From Gammaproteobacteria bacterium (GTDB lineage: Bacteria > Pseudomonadota > Gammaproteobacteria > Pseudomonadales > Azotimanducaceae), in NCBI GenBank assembly GCA_026706385.1, contig JAPOYV010000023.1, positions 1-54,650 of the forward strand: 54,650 bases of DNA, read 5' to 3'. Under the pieces are notes generated by a model that was not told the DNA's origin, did not search any database, and was given only the letters and a program-made list of their open reading frames with translations. How positions within the stretch are numbered: the first letter of the stretch is position 1; every line of letters begins with the position of its first letter. The position numbers were made by a program, and so were the translations under genes. Shown here one piece after another: positions 36,831 to 45,316 of the stretch.

Positions 36831-37958
36831 ATGTCGATACGCGTTCTACATGTCTACCGGACCTACTTCCCCCAGACCCAGGGCGGCCTGGAGGAGGTGA
36901 TCCGGCAGATCTGTCTCAATACGCGGCGTCACGACGTGGAAAGCCGCGTGCTCTGCGTCAGCCCGTCGGTTGAGCCCCGGGTGGTGCGGCGCGCGGAGGC
37001 CGTGGTCTACCGATCGAAGCTGCATGCGGAGGTGGCGTCGTGCAGCATCTCGCTGCAGATGCTGTCCATGTTCCGGCGCCTACTGAAATGGGCGGACGTG
37101 GTGCACTACCACTTCCCGTGGCCGTTCGCGGACGTGCTGCACTTCGCCGCCGGTGTGCAGGTGCCGACCGTGTTGACCTACCACTCCGACATCGTCCGCC
37201 AACGCTTCCTGGCGCTGCTCTACGCCCCGTTGATGACACGGTTCCTGAATGCGATAGACCGGATCGTGTGCACGTCCCCCAACTACTTCGCGACGTCGAA
37301 CGTCCTGCCGCGGTTCGAAGACCGGGTGGACATCGTCCCGATCGGCTTGGACCCGGCCTCGTATCCGGTGGCGGCCGAATGCGAGATCGACGCGGCGCGG
37401 GCCGAGTTCGGCGAGGGATTCTTCCTGTTCGTGGGCGTCCTGCGTTACTACAAGTGCCTGCATATCCTGCTCGATGCTATCGCGGGCGCACCCTACCGGG
37501 TGGTCATCGTCGGCTCGGGCCCAACGGAGGCCGAGTTGAAGCGCCAAGCCGAGGATCTCAAGCTCACCAACGTCGTCTTTGCGGGTCACGTCAGCGACCA
37601 GACCAAGGTCGCGCTGTTGGCGCTCAGCCGCGGCGTGGTGTTTCCGTCCTACATGCGCTCGGAGGCCTTCGGCGTCACCTTGCTCGAGGGGGCTATGCAT
37701 GCCAAACCGTTGATTTCCACGGAAGTCGGGTCGGGAACCAGTCACGTCAACGTCGACGGCGAGACCGGTCTCGTGGTGACCCCGGCATCGGCCAAGGCGC
37801 TGCGCCAAGCCATGGACCAGTTGCACGACCACCCGGCCATGGCGGATCGGATGGGGTTGTGCGCCCGGCGACGATTCGAGCGCCTCTTCAACGGCGGCTT
37901 GATGGGTGATCGCTACGCGGGGATCTACGCGGATCTGGTCGGCCTCTCGCCCGCATGA
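36831..37958 (+). CDS. Glycosyltransferase family 4
   Basis: 375 residues from the ATG at 36831 (frame open further back, no coding signal there). A GT-B retaining enzyme: HVYRTYFPQTQGGLEEVI at the N-terminal fold, VVHYHFPWP, TYHSDIVRQ, VDIVPIGLDP at the interdomain hinge, and SEAFGVTLLEGAMHAKPLISTEVGSGTSHVNVDGETGLVV with the E-x7-E donor site. Such enzymes add sugars to lipid-linked surface glycans. Its stop overlaps the start of the next glycosyltransferase (ATGA). The sugar is unknown. Confidence 0.92.
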   Translation: MSIRVLHVYRTYFPQTQGGLEEVIRQICLNTRRHDVESRVLCVSPSVEPRVVRRAEAVVYRSKLHAEVASCSISLQMLSMFRRLLKWADVVHYHFPWPFADVLHFAAGVQVPTVLTYHSDIVRQRFLALLYAPLMTRFLNAIDRIVCTSPNYFATSNVLPRFEDRVDIVPIGLDPASYPVAAECEIDAARAEFGEGFFLFVGVLRYYKCLHILLDAIAGAPYRVVIVGSGPTEAELKRQAEDLKLTNVVFAGHVSDQTKVALLALSRGVVFPSYMRSEAFGVTLLEGAMHAKPLISTEVGSGTSHVNVDGETGLVVTPASAKALRQAMDQLHDHPAMADRMGLCARRRFERLFNGGLMGDRYAGIYADLVGLSPA

Positions 37959-39682
37959 GGATCCGCAGTCGCGCGCGACGCCTCGCGCTGTTGGCGACCA
38001 ACGTCGCCAACCTGGTCCGCTTTGCCGGCGGCGTGCGGCCGTTCGCGACCTACAAGGTCAAGAAACTGCTCGCCGGCGAGTGGCGCGCGCTGATCCCTTG
38101 GATGACCACGGCGGCGAATTTTGCGCAACGAGGCAACCCCGCCCGCTACCGGCGCTGGCTGCGCAAGCGACCGCCCGCCACGTTGCCGGACGGGCGTGTC
38201 CTGGTGCTCGCGTCCGCCGTCGGGATCGACGCCGAGGGCTTGGCGGTCTTCCTCGGCCTCGTGGCGGCCAACCGCCATGCGCTGGCCGATGTGATCGTGC
38301 TGGTTGAGTCCCAACACGCCGCGCAGTCGGCCCGCGACCGGGGTATCCAGATCGTCGTCGCCGAGGATGGGTCACCGGACACGATGGTCGCCGTCATGGG
38401 CACGCATCTCGACGAGTCGCCGAGCGCATACCGGTACGTCGCCTTTCTCGCGCCCGGTTGCGTCCCCGGCGCGATGCCGTTCACCTCGCAGGACACGGAG
38501 CGGCTCGTCTTCTACGGGGACGAAGACGTGATCGACGACGATGGACGGCGCGGACAACCGTTCTTCAAGCCCGGCTTCTCGCCGGATCTCCTGCTGCATG
38601 CGGACTACCTGTCGTCGTGCTTGGCCGTAACGAGTGCCCTAGCGAGAGCGGTGCAGGGCCGCTCGATCAGTGACTTCCACAGCCTCGCGCTCATGCTGGT
38701 CGAGCAAGCGGACGAGGTGCGCCACGTTGATGCCTTCGTCGCTCACCGTTACCTGCCGGTGTGGCCGGATGCCGCGCCGAGTTACCTCGGGGCGTACCTG
38801 CACAACCGCTACGGGTCGGAGGCGTCGGTCGCAACGCAAGCGGACGGCTGGGTCTGCCATTACGGCCAGCGGTCGCGGCTCGTGTCGGTCATCATCCCGA
38901 CGCGGGATCGGATCGATCTGCTTGCACCGTGCGTGGAAGGTCTCTACGCGACGAACGCGACCGGCTCTTTCGAGGTGATCGTGTTGGACAACGGTTCCAC
39001 GCAACCGGAAACCCGGCAGTGGCTGGCCGATGCCGAGACGCGCCTGACCGATTTCCGCGTCGTTGCCGCGCCAGGCACGTTCAACTGGAGTTGGCTCAAC
39101 AACCTCGGCATGGCCCACGCCAGGGGCGATGTCTTCGTGTTCCTCAACAACGACACCGAGCCGATCCATGATCGCTGGCTCGCCCGGTTGGCTGATGTGG
39201 CCTGCCGAGCGGATGTCGGCGTCGTTGGCGCGCTGCTGCTCTACCCGAACGGCCGGATCCAGCATGCCGGCGTGGTGACTGGTTTCAGTGGCCTCGCCGC
39301 CCACGTCTATTGCGGCGTGGATCCGGAATCCGACGGCCATCTCTTCGTCTCCCCGACCGTGCCGCGCAATGTGGCGGCCGTGACCGGCGCTTGTCTTGCC
39401 GTTGCAAGGGACCGGATCGAGGCGATCGGCGGGTTCGACGAGGCGTATCGCATCAGCGGCGGCGATGTCGAGTTGTGCATCCGCGCCATGGTGCGGGGGT
39501 TCGTCAACGTCTACTTGCCCGACGTCCGCCTCATCCACCACGAATCCCAGTCGCGCAAGCGCGAGGATCCGGAAACGGACGTGAACCGGCTCCGGGAACT
39601 CGTGGCGGAGAAGTGTCCGCAGGATCCGTACTACAACGTCAACCTGTCGCTGACATCGCTTTACCCCAGCTACGCTTCGTAA
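37955..39682 (+). CDS. Tandem GT2-type glycosyltransferase with degenerate first domain
   Basis: 575 residues. Residues ~70-290 look like the first GT2 module of tandem O-antigen enzymes: FYGDEDVIDDDGRRGQPFFKPGFSPDLLLHADYL matches its late motif, but the beginning of the module is poorly conserved. Residues ~305-560 are a full GT2: LVSVIIPTRDRIDLLAPCVEGL, VLDNGST, FNWSWLNNLGMAHARGDVFVFLNNDTEP, GALLLYPNGRIQHAGVV, GFDEAYRISGGDVELCIRAM and a HHESQSR end. It is translationally coupled to the GT4 gene and probably extends the same surface glycan. Confidence 0.88.
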   Translation: MRIRSRARRLALLATNVANLVRFAGGVRPFATYKVKKLLAGEWRALIPWMTTAANFAQRGNPARYRRWLRKRPPATLPDGRVLVLASAVGIDAEGLAVFLGLVAANRHALADVIVLVESQHAAQSARDRGIQIVVAEDGSPDTMVAVMGTHLDESPSAYRYVAFLAPGCVPGAMPFTSQDTERLVFYGDEDVIDDDGRRGQPFFKPGFSPDLLLHADYLSSCLAVTSALARAVQGRSISDFHSLALMLVEQADEVRHVDAFVAHRYLPVWPDAAPSYLGAYLHNRYGSEASVATQADGWVCHYGQRSRLVSVIIPTRDRIDLLAPCVEGLYATNATGSFEVIVLDNGSTQPETRQWLADAETRLTDFRVVAAPGTFNWSWLNNLGMAHARGDVFVFLNNDTEPIHDRWLARLADVACRADVGVVGALLLYPNGRIQHAGVVTGFSGLAAHVYCGVDPESDGHLFVSPTVPRNVAAVTGACLAVARDRIEAIGGFDEAYRISGGDVELCIRAMVRGFVNVYLPDVRLIHHESQSRKREDPETDVNRLRELVAEKCPQDPYYNVNLSLTSLYPSYAS

Positions 39683-39698
39683 GGTCGGCGCGCCTTAC
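39679..39698. terminator. Hairpin holding both stop codons of convergent genes
   Basis: GTAAGG (39679-39684) pairs with CCTTAC (39693-39698). The TAA of the glycosyltransferase (39680-39682) and the TAA of the convergent sulfotransferase-like gene (39697-39695) lie in opposite arms of the same stem. Confidence 0.4.
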
Positions 39699-40852
39699 AT
39701 CAGCCCGTGGAGCCGGTTCAGGTTGCCGAACGCCTCCGCGTCGAGCGTGCGTCCGCTCAAGCCCGGATGGTCCGGCGCGTAGCGGTGTGCGCGGTAGATG
39801 CTCACCGTGGGTTCGCCACGACCATCCGTGTTCAGGAACGGGTTGATCCACTCCCAGACGACCTCGCCGGCCCGGCTCACCTCGAACAACCGGCCGCTCG
39901 TGCCCTCGCACACGAGGACGTTGCGCGTGGGCAACTGCACGGCGCCGGAGATGTGGCCGCTGAAGAACTGGTACGCGGGCTTGCCCCGGAACGTCCACAC
40001 GATCTCGTTCGCGCGCGGGTCGATCTCCACCACGCGCGACGCCGCATGGCCGTTGTCGAAGACGAGGATGTTCTCGCCGTTGGCGCCGGCGGGCACCCAG
40101 GTCGGCTGGTGCTGGTGCTGTGTCTGGTCGAACTTCCATTCCAGCGCGCCCGCCGCGTCGATGATGCCGAGCCGGTTGACGTGCCGAGCGGAGAAGACGA
40201 TCTGCCCGGCCGCATTCACATCGATGCCGTTGACGTGGGTCCATTCCCAGCGCCGGATCGACGGGAAGATCGGGTCCTTGACCGGATCGAGCAGTTGCCA
40301 GACATCGATGCGGCGGACTTCCTGGCCTGTCGGGTCGATCTCGATCAGTTCGTCGCCGATCAGGGGCGGAAGTTTTTCGCGCGGCCGCTTCAGGCCGCCG
40401 CGTACGCGTTTGCGCATCTCGTCGGGTAGCTCCACCCAAATCGGCACCAGCGTATTGCCGTTGTCGAAGCGGAAGAAATCGTGGTGCTGGTACGGATTGA
40501 CATACTCCCAGACCACCTCGCCGTGCCAATCCACTTCGCACAGCGTGGTGTGGTAGCCGCCGAGCAAGCGCACGCGCTCCTCGAACGGCGGCGGGGGCTT
40601 CTTGATGTCGTCGTGGCTGCCGGTCGGTTCAAGGGTCTTGTCGGACCCGGTCATCAACAGGTTGCCGTTGCGGAGCAGCCGGCCGTAGCCGGGCTTGATA
40701 TGGTCGAACTTCCACTGGTGTACCACGCGGCCGTCGATGTCGATGAGGTAGGCGACGTCGCCCCCGCCCGGCGTCAACAGCGTGTAGCCCTTGGTCGAGA
40801 GGTTGGGTTGATGATGGGTCAACCCGGTGGGGCGGTTGACGGACCAGCCCAC
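39695..40852 (-). CDS. Arylsulfotransferase-like beta-propeller protein
   Basis: 385 residues. GTG start at 40852 is two bases after the stop of the PhyH-type gene. The protein is a repeat of six or so four-stranded blades rich in aromatic and glycine residues: PGGGDVAYLIDIDGRVVHQWKF, LRNGNLLMTG, CEVDWHGEVVWEYVNPYQHHDFFRFDNGNTL, WEWTHVNGIDVNAAGQIVFSARHVN, DNGHAASRVVEIDPRANEIVWTF. This matches the arylsulfotransferase (ASST) superfamily in general pattern. No signal peptide is seen, so it may be cytoplasmic, unlike classical ASST. Activity not established. Confidence 0.82.
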   Translation of the reverse strand: MGWSVNRPTGLTHHQPNLSTKGYTLLTPGGGDVAYLIDIDGRVVHQWKFDHIKPGYGRLLRNGNLLMTGSDKTLEPTGSHDDIKKPPPPFEERVRLLGGYHTTLCEVDWHGEVVWEYVNPYQHHDFFRFDNGNTLVPIWVELPDEMRKRVRGGLKRPREKLPPLIGDELIEIDPTGQEVRRIDVWQLLDPVKDPIFPSIRRWEWTHVNGIDVNAAGQIVFSARHVNRLGIIDAAGALEWKFDQTQHQHQPTWVPAGANGENILVFDNGHAASRVVEIDPRANEIVWTFRGKPAYQFFSGHISGAVQLPTRNVLVCEGTSGRLFEVSRAGEVVWEWINPFLNTDGRGEPTVSIYRAHRYAPDHPGLSGRTLDAEAFGNLNRLHGLM

Positions 40853-40854
40853 GG

Positions 40855-41745
40855 TCAGGCGTCGGCCAAGATCGGCACCGCTTGGCTTTGCTCTGCATAC
40901 GGGAACCGGTCGTTGAAGCCGGCCAGTTGCTTGAAGAGCGCCGGGTCGTCGCAGTCGTCGGCGAGTTCCCGAGGAAACGTGGCGCGGATGTCCTCCTGCG
41001 ACATCACCATGTGGTGGCGGTAGTAGTTGGCGATCGACAGTCGCATGCCGGGGATCAGTCGGGGAAACGCGCCGTGCCAGGTGGCGCCGTGGAAGACGAT
41101 CACCGATCCCTTCGAGCATTCGACCGGAACGGCGCGGCTCGCGGCGCTCGGTTGGTCGGGGCGGCGGCCCAGACGGTGCGAGGCGGGTACATAGGCGAAC
41201 GAGCCGCCTTCTTTCGTGTAGTCGGTCAGACACCAGTTGGTGTTGGCGGTGAGCGCGGCGCGTCCCCACGGCCGCGGCATCTGGGTCTGGTCGCAGTGCA
41301 AGCCCAGGGTCGGTCCGTAGCCGAAATCATCCTGCCACTTCACGAACGAGTTGTGGCTGGAGAACCGGGTCGCATCGTCGCCGATCATGTGCCGCATGAG
41401 CGCCACGGCGGTCGGGTTGACCGCGAGGTCTCGGAACAGCCGGTGGTGACGGGCAAGTTGCTGGATCAGGAACTGGCCCGGCTTGCGGTTTTCCTTGTCG
41501 ACGGCCGAGAGCCCTGCTGCATCGGGCGAGAACTCCAGGTTGCCGTGCGGCCCGCGGTCGAGCGTGAAGCGGCAGCCGATCATCTGTTCGGACTTCGCCA
41601 AGAGCAGTTCCACCATGTGCTCGAACTGGGCTATGGCGACACCGTGCACGTCGGGAGGTACCACCGTGAGGCCGTCGACCTCCAGTTCGAGGACGTGCGT
41701 CTCGAGGCCAAGTCGCTTGACCTCCTCGCTGATGGTCACGGCCAT
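40855..41745 (-). CDS. Phytanoyl-CoA dioxygenase (PhyH) family protein
   Basis: 296 residues. The iron ligands are visible: HCD in GLHCDQTQMPRPWG (HxD, ~residue 155) and the distal histidine in GATWHGAFPRL (~residue 230), with the 2-oxoglutarate arginine in MRLSIANYYRH. The PASHRLG turn is typical. It is unlike the other PhyH protein of this window in length and sequence, so it is not a recent duplicate. Two bases separate it from the arylsulfotransferase-like gene, which suggests one transcript acting on the same metabolite. The ATG at 41745 faces the next gene. Confidence 0.9.
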   Translation of the reverse strand: MAVTISEEVKRLGLETHVLELEVDGLTVVPPDVHGVAIAQFEHMVELLLAKSEQMIGCRFTLDRGPHGNLEFSPDAAGLSAVDKENRKPGQFLIQQLARHHRLFRDLAVNPTAVALMRHMIGDDATRFSSHNSFVKWQDDFGYGPTLGLHCDQTQMPRPWGRAALTANTNWCLTDYTKEGGSFAYVPASHRLGRRPDQPSAASRAVPVECSKGSVIVFHGATWHGAFPRLIPGMRLSIANYYRHHMVMSQEDIRATFPRELADDCDDPALFKQLAGFNDRFPYAEQSQAVPILADA

Positions 41746-41822
41746 TGGCGCGTTCCACGGTGGGACGCGCCAAGTTTGGCATACTGCGGCGCCGCCTCGG
41801 TATAGACCTAAGCCTAAGATCC

Positions 41823-42830
41823 ATGGATCCCATCAGCCAAGGAGCGATCGGCGCCGTCGTGCCACAGGCAGCGTTCTCGCCGGAGAAGCTCCGCGCGGCG
41901 GCCTTGCTGGGCTGCCTGGCGGGCATGGCGCCGGACCTGGACGTCTTCATCAACTCCCCGACCGACCCGCTCCTGTTCTTGGAGTACCACCGCCAGTTCA
42001 CCCACGCCTTGGTTTTCATCCCAGTAGGCGCGGCCATCGCGACGCTGTTGCTGCACTGGATGGTGCGCCGCACACTGACCCTTCGCGAGTCCTACCTGGC
42101 GTGCCTCCTCGGGTACGCGACGCATGGGTTCCTCGATGCCTGCACCTCGTACGGTACGCAGCTGTTCTGGCCGTTCACGGACTACCGGGTGGCCTGGAAC
42201 AGCGTCGCCGTGGTCGACCCGTCGTTCACGGTGCCGCTGCTGGTACTCGTCATCGTCGCCGCCGTTCGCCGGCGGCGTGCGTACGCAGTGGCCGGGCTGA
42301 TCTGGGCGCTCGCCTATCTCGGCCTCGGGGTGGTCCAGAACCAAAGGGCGGAGGCCGCCGGCACACGCCTCGCGGCGTCGCGCGGGCATGAGCCGCAGCG
42401 GCTGACGGCGAAGGCCTCCTTCGCCAACCTGCTCGTCTGGAAGGTGGTCTACGAATACGACGGGCGCTTCTACGTCGACGGCGTCAGGACCGGAGCGGCC
42501 GTATCGATCTGTCCGGGGGCCAGCGTCGCGCGCCTCGACTTCTCCCGGGATCTGCCATGGCTCGACCCGGATACGCAGCAGGCGCGCGACGTGGAAAGGT
42601 TCCGCTGGTTCTCGGACGGCTACGTCGCACTCGACCCGGCGGTTCCCAACCGCGTCATCGACATGCGCTATTCCCTTGTGCCGAACGAGATCGACCCGTT
42701 GTGGGGCATCGATCTCGATCCCGAAGCCCCGGTTGACCGGCATGTGCGATTCGTCACCGACCGCGACATGGGTGTCGCCCAGCGCGATGCTCTTATGCGG
42801 TTGCTGACGGGTGCGACGTGCGGCGGTTAG
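41823..42830 (+). CDS. YdjM-like (DUF457) membrane-bound metal-dependent hydrolase family protein
   Basis: 335 residues from the ATG at 41823. Features of the family are the MDPISQGAIGAV start, MAPDLDVFINS, HRQFTHALVFIP with its histidines and GYATHGFLDACTSYGTQLFWPF. About four membrane segments lie in the first 200 residues; the last 130 are soluble and carry DLPWLDP, FRWFSDGYVALDP and VIDMRYS. The catalytic activity is assumed from the family name only. It lies between the minus-strand dioxygenase and an LLM gene. Confidence 0.85.
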   Translation: MDPISQGAIGAVVPQAAFSPEKLRAAALLGCLAGMAPDLDVFINSPTDPLLFLEYHRQFTHALVFIPVGAAIATLLLHWMVRRTLTLRESYLACLLGYATHGFLDACTSYGTQLFWPFTDYRVAWNSVAVVDPSFTVPLLVLVIVAAVRRRRAYAVAGLIWALAYLGLGVVQNQRAEAAGTRLAASRGHEPQRLTAKASFANLLVWKVVYEYDGRFYVDGVRTGAAVSICPGASVARLDFSRDLPWLDPDTQQARDVERFRWFSDGYVALDPAVPNRVIDMRYSLVPNEIDPLWGIDLDPEAPVDRHVRFVTDRDMGVAQRDALMRLLTGATCGG

Positions 42831-42863
42831 CATTGCCGCTCCACCGAGTCCTTGGAGAGCAAC

Positions 42864-43691
42864 TTGAAAGTCGGCATATCGCTGCCCGTCCGCGAACTGA
42901 AGGACGACCTCGGCGCCATCCGTGCGTTCGCGCAACTGACCGATGAGCTGGGCTACACCCACCTGCGCGTACCCGACCAAGTCGTGCGGCCGAAGAGCGG
43001 CCACCTGCACGAACCGCTCATGGTGCTGGCCTACATCGCGGCCGTCACCGAGAACATCGAGCTTGTGCCGTCGGTGATCGTCACGCCGGCGCGGCAAACA
43101 GCGCTCCTGGCGAAGCAATTGGCGACGCTCGACCGCATGTCCGGTGGTCGTGTCAGGCTTGGTGTTGGCGTGGGCGGCAGCGCGGCGGAGTACGAGGCCC
43201 TAGGTGAGGATTTCCATACTCGTGGGGCGCGTTGCGAGGAGCAGATCACGTTGCTCCGTCGGCTTTGGACGGAGCCGGACGTGGACTTCGACGGTCGCTG
43301 GGACTCGGTTCACGGTGCCGGCATCGATCCCTTGCCTGCCCGCCCCATCCCGATCTGGATCGGCGGCGCCGGCTTGCCGGTAGCGCGTATCCGGCGGCGC
43401 ATCGGGGCTCAGGCGGACGGCTGGTTCGCGCTGTGCTCGCCGGAGGAGTTCGATGGCCTGAAGGCCGACATCGACGCCGCCGCCCGGGCCGCGGGCCGCG
43501 ATCCTGCGGCGATTGGGATCGAGGCGGGGGTTGCCGTTGTCGGTGCGCGCCAGGCGGAATGGAAGGACCGCTGCGTCGGCTGGCGCGACAAGGGACTGAC
43601 CCACTTGTGCTTGAGGACGCTCGGCGGCGGACTCGACGCCGATGCCCACTTGGCGAAGGCGCGCGAGGCGTTCGAGGACCTGCCCGTGTAG
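42864..43691 (+). CDS. LLM-class F420/FMN-dependent oxidoreductase
   Basis: 275 residues, luciferase-like TIM barrel. The TTG at 42864 is chosen because GGAG lies six bases ahead; another TTG sits at 42852. The usual markers are present: LKVGISLPV at the start, LGYTHLRVPDQVV, AVTENIELVPSVIVTPARQTALLAKQLATLDRMSGGRVRLGVGVG, and RPIPIWIGG. It probably oxidises or reduces a small metabolite with F420 or FMN. A perfect hairpin follows. Its two neighbours are on the other strand or differ in role, so no operon is evident. Confidence 0.88.
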   Translation: MKVGISLPVRELKDDLGAIRAFAQLTDELGYTHLRVPDQVVRPKSGHLHEPLMVLAYIAAVTENIELVPSVIVTPARQTALLAKQLATLDRMSGGRVRLGVGVGGSAAEYEALGEDFHTRGARCEEQITLLRRLWTEPDVDFDGRWDSVHGAGIDPLPARPIPIWIGGAGLPVARIRRRIGAQADGWFALCSPEEFDGLKADIDAAARAAGRDPAAIGIEAGVAVVGARQAEWKDRCVGWRDKGLTHLCLRTLGGGLDADAHLAKAREAFEDLPV

Positions 43692-43696
43692 GTGCC

Positions 43697-43726
43697 GTTT
43701 GGGGGCGTTTTGATCAGCCCCCAAAC
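43697..43726. terminator. Bidirectional terminator hairpin
   Basis: GTTTGGGGGC and GCCCCCAAAC form a perfect ten-pair stem with a ten-base loop between the convergent LLM oxidoreductase and alpha/beta hydrolase. The stop of the latter (43716-43714) lies in the loop, and T-rich arms flank it in both directions. Confidence 0.6.
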
Positions 43727-44646
43727 TCGTCAATGTGCGCCAGCGTCTCGCGCAGTACGTCGGCCTCGGCTTCCTGGATGAGCCAGTGCCCGGCGTCGAG
43801 TTCGACCAACCGGTAGGGCCCGTCCATGAGGGGCGGCGTCGCGGTCACGCCGGGTCGACCGATCGCCTGGTCCTGGTTTCCCCAGATCAAGAGGGTCGGG
43901 ACGGACACTTGGCCAACCGGCTGCCGTTCTTCGTCGAACCCGCCCCGATACCAGTTGAGGGCCCCGGTGAGCGCCCCCGGCTGGCGGAGCACGCGTAGGT
44001 ACTCCTCGACCTGTTCGGGTGGCGATGCCGTCCAGATGTTGCGCATCGCCGCGAAGTCGTCGACGGCGAGCGCCGCCTCCGCGGTACCGACCTGCCGGAA
44101 GAACTGCATGTAGCCGCTGCGCTGCTGCTGTTCCGCGTTGGTTGCGATGGCCTGCAGGAAGGCGTCGACGTGCGGTACGGAAAGAGCCGTCCAGCTCGTC
44201 ACCCGGTCTGCGTGGCGACCAGCGATGTACCAACCCAGTCCGGCACCGTGGTCGTGGCCCACCAGGTGGAAGCGGTCCTTCCCGAGGCCATCCGCCATGG
44301 CGAGGATGTCGACGGCCATCGCCGCATGGCTGTAATGCGCCGCCTCGGCGGGACGAGCACCCGGGCTGTAGCCCCTGAGGTCGGGTGCCAACGCCGTGTA
44401 GCCGTTGGCCGCCAGGTGTTCGAGGAGCGGTAGCCACATGTGCGACGTCTCGGGGAAGCCGTGCAGGAGGATGACGAGTTCGTCGCCGTCTCCCGCACGC
44501 CGAACATCGTAGGTGTAGTCGCCGGCGCTCATCCGCGTCTCTTCGACGGTCATCGTGGGTTCTCCGGTCTGGTTGGCACAGCTCGCAAGCGTAAGCGCGC
44601 ACAGCGGAACTGCGAGGCATCGGGCGAATCGCACTTGGCGCTTCAT
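43714..44646 (-). CDS. Alpha/beta-hydrolase lipoprotein (epoxide hydrolase-like)
   Basis: 310 residues. The signal ends in LTLASC (lipobox, about residue 23). The hydrolase fold has the oxyanion HGFPE motif (LLHGFPETSHMW), LAPDLRGYS, and the nucleophile elbow LVGHDHGAG with an aspartate in place of serine, which points to the epoxide-hydrolase or haloalkane-dehalogenase branch. The C-terminal histidine is in DAGHWLIQE. A membrane anchor on such an enzyme is less common. It overlaps the upstream DUF1330 gene by four bases. Confidence 0.88.
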   Translation of the reverse strand: MKRQVRFARCLAVPLCALTLASCANQTGEPTMTVEETRMSAGDYTYDVRRAGDGDELVILLHGFPETSHMWLPLLEHLAANGYTALAPDLRGYSPGARPAEAAHYSHAAMAVDILAMADGLGKDRFHLVGHDHGAGLGWYIAGRHADRVTSWTALSVPHVDAFLQAIATNAEQQQRSGYMQFFRQVGTAEAALAVDDFAAMRNIWTASPPEQVEEYLRVLRQPGALTGALNWYRGGFDEERQPVGQVSVPTLLIWGNQDQAIGRPGVTATPPLMDGPYRLVELDAGHWLIQEAEADVLRETLAHIDEFGG

Positions 44647-45038
44647 TGTTCGAACACCGCCAGGTTCACCTGGCCGGCCAAGCCCTCGGCGCGATGCACG
44701 TGCGCCGCCTGGTAGACGCCCGACTGCGCCATGTCGACCAGCGCTTGCGCATTCGGGTAGCGCACCAGGGCCACCATGTCCCACTCGGCGCCGCCGATGA
44801 GCGTGGTCTGGCATTGGCCGGCGAAGATGATCTCAGCGCCGATGTCGGCGAGGATCTTCTGCATGGCTTGGCCGTACTTGGCGTAGTCCTGTGCCCCCGA
44901 GCCGTCCTTGAACTTGAGCAGGTTGACCATCACCACGGGTTGGTCGGGCAGCGCCAGGAACTTCTGCAACTGCTCCGGCGTCGGCCCCATCTGGTTCAAC
45001 GCGATCGGCTCGCCTTGTTCGCGATCCGGTTCACCCAT
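44643..45038 (-). CDS. DUF1330 family protein
   Basis: 131 residues, ATG at 45038 after AAGGAAG. A ferredoxin-like stress-induced type domain: QPVVMVNLLKFKDGSGAQDYAKYGQAM, AEIIFAGQCQTTLIGGAEWDMVALVRYPNAQALVDM. Members form alpha-beta barrel dimers; the role is unknown. Its stop overlaps the start of the hydrolase lipoprotein (ATGA), so the two are co-translated. Confidence 0.82.
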   Translation of the reverse strand: MGEPDREQGEPIALNQMGPTPEQLQKFLALPDQPVVMVNLLKFKDGSGAQDYAKYGQAMQKILADIGAEIIFAGQCQTTLIGGAEWDMVALVRYPNAQALVDMAQSGVYQAAHVHRAEGLAGQVNLAVFEQ

Positions 45039-45113
45039 GGCTGTCTTCCTTCCTTCGATTGACGCCCGAGGCAGGACCGCCTACGGGACGAGCCGGGAGC
45101 GTAGCGGCGAGAC

Positions 45114-45130
45114 CGGCTTGAGACAAGCCG
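45114..45130. other. Hairpin in the spacer before the cupin gene
   Basis: CGGCTTG-AGA-CAAGCCG, a perfect seven-pair stem. It lies in the otherwise featureless 278-base spacer between the DUF1330 and cupin genes. Confidence 0.3.
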
Positions 45131-45260
45131 CCAAGCTGGCTGAGCGCCCCAGGGCCTGACCCGCGCTTCGCTGCGCTGTGCGCGGCCCCGCCTCCGGCCC
45201 AAGGCCCCGCCGTCCTTTAACGAAAGCTGCACCTGCGGTCACTTCGTTCCCTTGGCGCAT

Positions 45261-45272
45261 CTTTCATGAAAG
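45261..45272. promoter_or_regulatory. Perfect 12-base palindrome CTTTCATGAAAG
   Basis: A symmetric site 44 bases upstream of the cupin start and the most AT-rich part of the spacer. Candidate operator for the cupin gene. Confidence 0.35.
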
Positions 45273-45316
45273 GCTCATGCTAAGGTTGCCCGCCATCTAC
45301 GCGTAAGGGGATTCCC

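Noticed and set aside
41814-43118. 434-codon minus-strand frame opposite the YdjM-like and LLM genes
   Set aside because: It spans two plus-strand genes with clear motifs and has none of its own.
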